Assembly (NCBI GenBank): GCA_937874455.1
Contig: CALNBE010000010.1
Coordinates: 1-9,808, forward strand
DNA: 9,808 nucleotides
Direction of reading: 5' to 3'
Source: an uncultured Opitutia bacterium
GTDB lineage: Bacteria; Verrucomicrobiota; Verrucomicrobiia; Opitutales; UBA953
The notes below the pieces were generated by a model, which was not told the origin of the DNA, ran no database searches, and was given only the letters and a program-made list of their open reading frames with translations. Both the position numbers and the translations under genes were made by a program. How positions within the stretch are numbered: position 1 is the stretch's first letter; each line of letters begins with the position of its first letter. Of this stretch, positions 7,184 through 9,808 are shown in pieces.

Positions 7184-7196
7184 CGCGGAGGAAATT
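7184..7196 (-). repeat. 13-mer word AATTTCCTCCGCG, exact copy (in topB)
   Basis: Exact copy giving FPPR at fused residues 812-815, at the end of the second C-terminal repeat unit. Confidence 0.9.
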
Positions 7197-8194
7197 CCCA
7201 GTTGATGCGGGCGCCTTGCTTGAGCAGGTAGGCGTCGAAGGGGCGGCCCTTTTTGGAAATGAAACCTTGGATGAGTTCGGTTTTGCCGGTGGTGACGAGC
7301 TGGATGGCCTGTTCGCGGGTGATGGGCTTTTGGCACATGAGGCGGCCCACCTTGAAAAGTTCCTTCCATTCGCCGCCCTGGGGCTGGCGGAGGATGTAGT
7401 TGGTCGGGGCCTCGCAGAGTTCGGTTTTGCCGTCGGGGGAAGTCCAGAACGGCGCGAGTTCGGCGTGATCGACCTTGTTGCCGAAGTCGAGTTCGACCTT
7501 TTTGCGTCCGGGATTTTTCTCGTCGTCCACCAGTTTGAGTTTGGACGGGAAGCGATTGCCAGTGCGCGGGGAGACGAAGCCGTCGAGCGGGCCGATTTCC
7601 CCTGCGGCGAGAAGTTTCTTGATTTCCTCCTCCTCGATTTTGCGTCCGGCGATGACCTTGTAGATGAGCAGCACGCCGTCTTGGGACTTGTAGGTGCGGA
7701 GGGTTTCGAGGAGCGGTTTGCCGTCGGTCGGGGAAAGGATGGCGGTTTCGGTCGCGCCGTGGTCGTCCTCGTCGAAATGCTTGGTGCGCTCGACGATGCC
7801 CTCGGTGACGTTGATGATCTCGCGCATGAACTGGTCGCGGGCGTATTTGCCCTGTTCCATCTGGCGGAGTTTGTATTCCCATTCGCCCGTCATGTTGGGC
7901 TTGGTGAGGGCGTCGGCCTTGACGGCGGCGAGGAATTCCATGAGGGCCTCGGCCTTGGTGGTCGGGGCGAGATCGCGCTGGAAGCGTTCGAGGTATTTCT
8001 GGTTGACCAGCCCCTCGATGATGTCGGCGCGGGTGGCTGGAGTGCCGAGCCCGCGTTCCTTCATGGCGTCGGCCAGCTCTTCGTCATCCTCCATGGCGGA
8101 GAGCAGGGTGGCTTCGGTGTAGCGCGGCGGCGGTTTGGTGGTCTCGGCGTGGAGTTCGGCGGAAAGGGTTTTGGCCTGGGGCGGGGAGCCGTCG

Positions 8195-8206
8195 GCGGAG
8201 GAAATG
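8195..8206 (-). repeat. Near-copy of the word in topB
   Basis: One mismatch at the A-rich end. It encodes ISSA (fused residues 475-478) directly before ADGSP in the charged linker. Confidence 0.75.
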
Positions 8207-8457
8207 GCGGGCAGTGTGGGGGCGGATTTTCCTTTGCCCTTGGCGGTTTTGTCCTTGTCGGCGGGCTCGTCATCCACCGTGGTTTTGCCGTAAACGGCGA
8301 GCCAGCCCGGCGCGGTGAGGACTTTTCCCTCGCTCTTGAACTCGTGGTTGCCGATGGCGCTGACGCGGGTGGTGACATCGAACTCGGCGACCGGATAGAA
8401 GGCGGCGACGAAACGGCGGGCGATCATGTCGTAAACTTTGGCCTCCATGTCGTCGAG

Positions 8458-8462
8458 TTTTT
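8458..8462 (-). other. Frameshift site in topB (A5 homopolymer)
   Basis: The plus strand reads gagTTTTTcgg. A sixth T restores one continuous reading frame through the topoisomerase and retains the conserved IIPT motif. The two frames overlap at 8424-8448, the usual sign of a single-base indel. A programmed -1 shift would need slippage on G-AAA-AAC, a weak slippery heptamer. Confidence 0.85.
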
Positions 8463-9333
8463 CGGCGTCGGGATGATGGCAAAGTGGTCGGAAATCTGGG
8501 CGTTGTTGAAGATGCGTTTGTTCGGGCGGACCCAGCCGGCGGAAAGGGCTTTGTCGGCGAAGGTGGAGAGGTCGCCGCCGAGTTTGCCGAGGGTTTCTTT
8601 GCAGGTTGGAATGTAGTCCTCGGGCAGGGCGCGGGAATCGGTGCGCGGATAGGTGATGACCTTGTGGCGCTCGTAAAGGGCTTGGGCGATTTGCAGAGTG
8701 CGGCGGGCCGGGAGCCCGTAGCGGCTGTTGGCTTCGCGCTGGAGGGTGGTCAGGTCGTAGAGTCGCGGGGCGATTTGGGTGGCGGCTTTTTTCTCCTCGC
8801 GGACGGCGGCGGCGGGCTGGTTTTGGCAGGCGGCGAGGATGGCCTCGGCGTTGGCCTTTTCCCAGATGCGGTCGATGCGGTCGTGGTCGTCGGCGGGGTT
8901 TTTCTTGAAATTGGGCCGCTGGTAGGTGCCCTCGTAGGTGCCGTTGGCGATTTGGAAAGTGGCGGTGATGCGCCAGTAGTCGCGCGGGACGAAGTTGCGG
9001 ATTTCCAGTTCGCGGTTGACCACGATGGCGAGGGTGGGCGTCTGGACGCGGCCCACGGTGGCGACGTTGCCGGCGCGGGAGCCGAACATGCGCTTGGTGA
9101 GGGCGCGGGTGCCGTTAATGCCGATGAGCCAATCGCTTTCGGAGCGGCAGCGGGCGGCGTCCTCGAGTCCGGCCATTTGGCTGCCGTCGCGCAAATTGGC
9201 GAAAGCTTTGCGAATGCCCTCGGCGGTCATGGTCTGCATCCAAGCGCGCTGGACCGGCACCTTGGCCTTGGCGAGTTGGGAGATGTAGGCGAAGATCAGT
9301 TCCCCCTCGCGCCCCGCGTCGCAGGCGTTGACG

Positions 9334-9345
9334 GCGGAGGAAATG
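9334..9345 (-). repeat. Near-copy of the word in topB next to the Toprim motif
   Basis: One mismatch. It encodes ISSA at residues 95-98, five residues before the catalytic DAGREGE motif. Confidence 0.75.
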
Positions 9346-9626
9346 TCTTTGCGGGCCAGTTGTTTTTTGAGCAGGGAAAAACGCTCCTTGGTCTTGGGAC
9401 TGGGTTTGAGACCGAAGGTTTTGGGGATGAGCGGGAGGGATTCGAGCCGCCAGAATTTGAGCTTGGGATCAATGTCCTCCGGCATTTCCAGCTCGACCAG
9501 GTGGCCGATGGCGGAGGTGATTACATAGTCATCATTTTCAAAGAGATCGCCTTTTTTGCTGACTTTGAGGGCGCGGGCGATGTCCCCAGCGACGGAAGGT
9601 TTTTCGGCGATAACAAGGGTTTTCAT

Positions 9627-9690
9627 TTAAAAAAGCTGGGCAAAAAGTGATTCGGGGGGCCTCAATGGGCGGAAAAAAGAAAATGATCAA
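9627..9690. other. Short spacer upstream of topB
   Basis: This 64-bp spacer has T-rich runs on the minus strand (about 9671-9682 and 9626-9634). No Shine-Dalgarno precedes the topB ATG, and no clear terminator or promoter is visible. Confidence 0.4.
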
Positions 9691-9808
9691 TTAAGAATTG
9701 CTGGGAGGAATTTCCTCCGCGGCGTCCGGGGAAGCGGCTTCCGGCGGGGGAATTTCATCCGGGAGCGAGGGATTTTTCTCCGCGATTGGCGGATTTTCCT
9801 CGGCGGGC
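9691..9808 (-). CDS. C-terminal tail of an unidentified protein with acidic/proline heptapeptide repeats (5' part outside window)
   Basis: The frame enters at the window edge and ends at TAA (9693-9691), so only the last 38 residues are visible. From 9807 downward they fall into 7-residue units: PAEENPP, IAEKNPS, LPDEIPP, PEAASPD, AAEEIPP, then SNS. The tail is acidic and rich in Pro, Ala and Glu, probably disordered. It contains no catalytic motif, so I cannot name the protein. Its last unit is encoded by an exact copy of the 13-mer word (9709-9721), and three weaker copies begin at 9751, 9772 and 9793, keeping a 21-nt period. The stop is 64 bp before the topB ATG, in the same direction, so cotranscription with topB is possible. 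Confidence 0.7.
   Translation of the reverse strand, partial: PAEENPPIAEKNPSLPDEIPPPEAASPDAAEEIPPSNS
9709..9721 (+). repeat. 13-mer word AATTTCCTCCGCG, exact copy (unknown gene tail)
   Basis: Exact copy encoding AEEI on the minus strand. With the preceding GGAGGAA (9704-9710) it forms the inverted pair GGAGGAA-T-TTCCTCC. Confidence 0.9.

Larger units (their letters stand above)
6820..9626 (-). pseudogene. topB: Type IA DNA topoisomerase (TopB/topoisomerase III-like), split by a one-base deletion
   Basis: Relaxes or decatenates DNA by single-strand passage. Frame one (9626-8424) has the Toprim motifs VIAEKPSVAGDIARAL (5-20) and DAGREGE (103-109), and the catalytic tyrosine Y326 in ITYPRTDSR. 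It then loses homology after ISDHFAIIPTPK and stops. Frame two (from about 8457 to 6820) continues with LDDMEAKVYDMIARRF, GLGTPATRADIIEGL and three C-terminal topoisomerase repeats, ending FPPR. Adding one A to the A5 run (minus strand, 8462-8458) joins them as IIPTPKKLDDMEAKVYD and gives a 935-residue protein of normal architecture. The cause may be a sequencing or assembly error, a real mutation, or slippage at CCGAAAAAC. The ATG at 9626 has no Shine-Dalgarno. A charged linker lies around fused residues 448-500. The word GGGGAGCCGTCGGC occurs three times, each encoding ADGSP in linkers, and several copies of the 13-mer word are also present. Confidence 0.9.

Noticed and set aside
8424..8470. 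Programmed -1 frameshift in topB
   Set aside because: CCGAAAAAC gives only a weak slippery heptamer and I see no strong downstream stem-loop or upstream SD-like stimulator. A homopolymer indel is simpler.
6508..8616. Plus-strand open frame (702 codons) opposite topB
   Set aside because: It is a shadow of the topoisomerase, with repetitive F/G/V/E composition and no recognisable domain.
188..9721. The repeated word as CRISPR or an insertion-sequence end
   Set aside because: Copies are only 12-13 bp, irregularly spaced, in both orientations, without spacers of constant length, transposase or target duplications.

Overview
All six recognisable genes, plus the tail of a seventh, lie on the minus strand. 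The window therefore reads from high to low coordinates: an unidentified gene tail, a type IA topoisomerase (broken by one base), a small DUF4190-like membrane protein, a pyrophosphate-type phosphofructokinase, dxr, rseP, and the first 539 codons of ispG. The DNA is GC-rich. No start codon has a convincing Shine-Dalgarno sequence. IspG is the long three-domain form, and the gene set suggests a member of the PVC superphylum, most likely Verrucomicrobiota and possibly Opitutaceae. The taxonomic call is inference from gene content, not from a marker gene.

Layout. 9691-9808: C-terminal tail of an unknown protein made of acidic, proline-rich 7-residue repeats. 6820-9626: topB-like topoisomerase in two overlapping frames, explained by loss of one A from a homopolymer at 8458-8462. 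6278-6646: DUF4190-like protein. 6182-6277: gap with a perfect 9-bp hairpin. 4898-6181: phosphofructokinase, followed by a strong intrinsic terminator at 4846-4880. 3577-4746, 1729-3549 and 1-1617: dxr, rseP and ispG, probably one transcription unit. Dxr and IspG catalyse two steps of the MEP isoprenoid pathway. RseP is an intramembrane protease commonly encoded next to dxr.

The most unusual signal is not a gene. The 13-mer AATTTCCTCCGCG occurs five times exactly in 9.8 kb, and about ten more copies match its first 12 bases with one mismatch. Copies lie in both orientations, inside genes and between them. Several form inverted pairs (GGAGGAA/TTCCTCC). Inside genes the word is read in different frames as ISSA/FSSA, FPPR or AEEI. 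This resembles the organisation of DNA-uptake sequences or other highly iterated genomic words (HIP1-like, Chi/KOPS-like). I do not recognise this word as a described element. In the unknown protein tail, degenerate versions recur every 21 nt and build the heptapeptide repeat.
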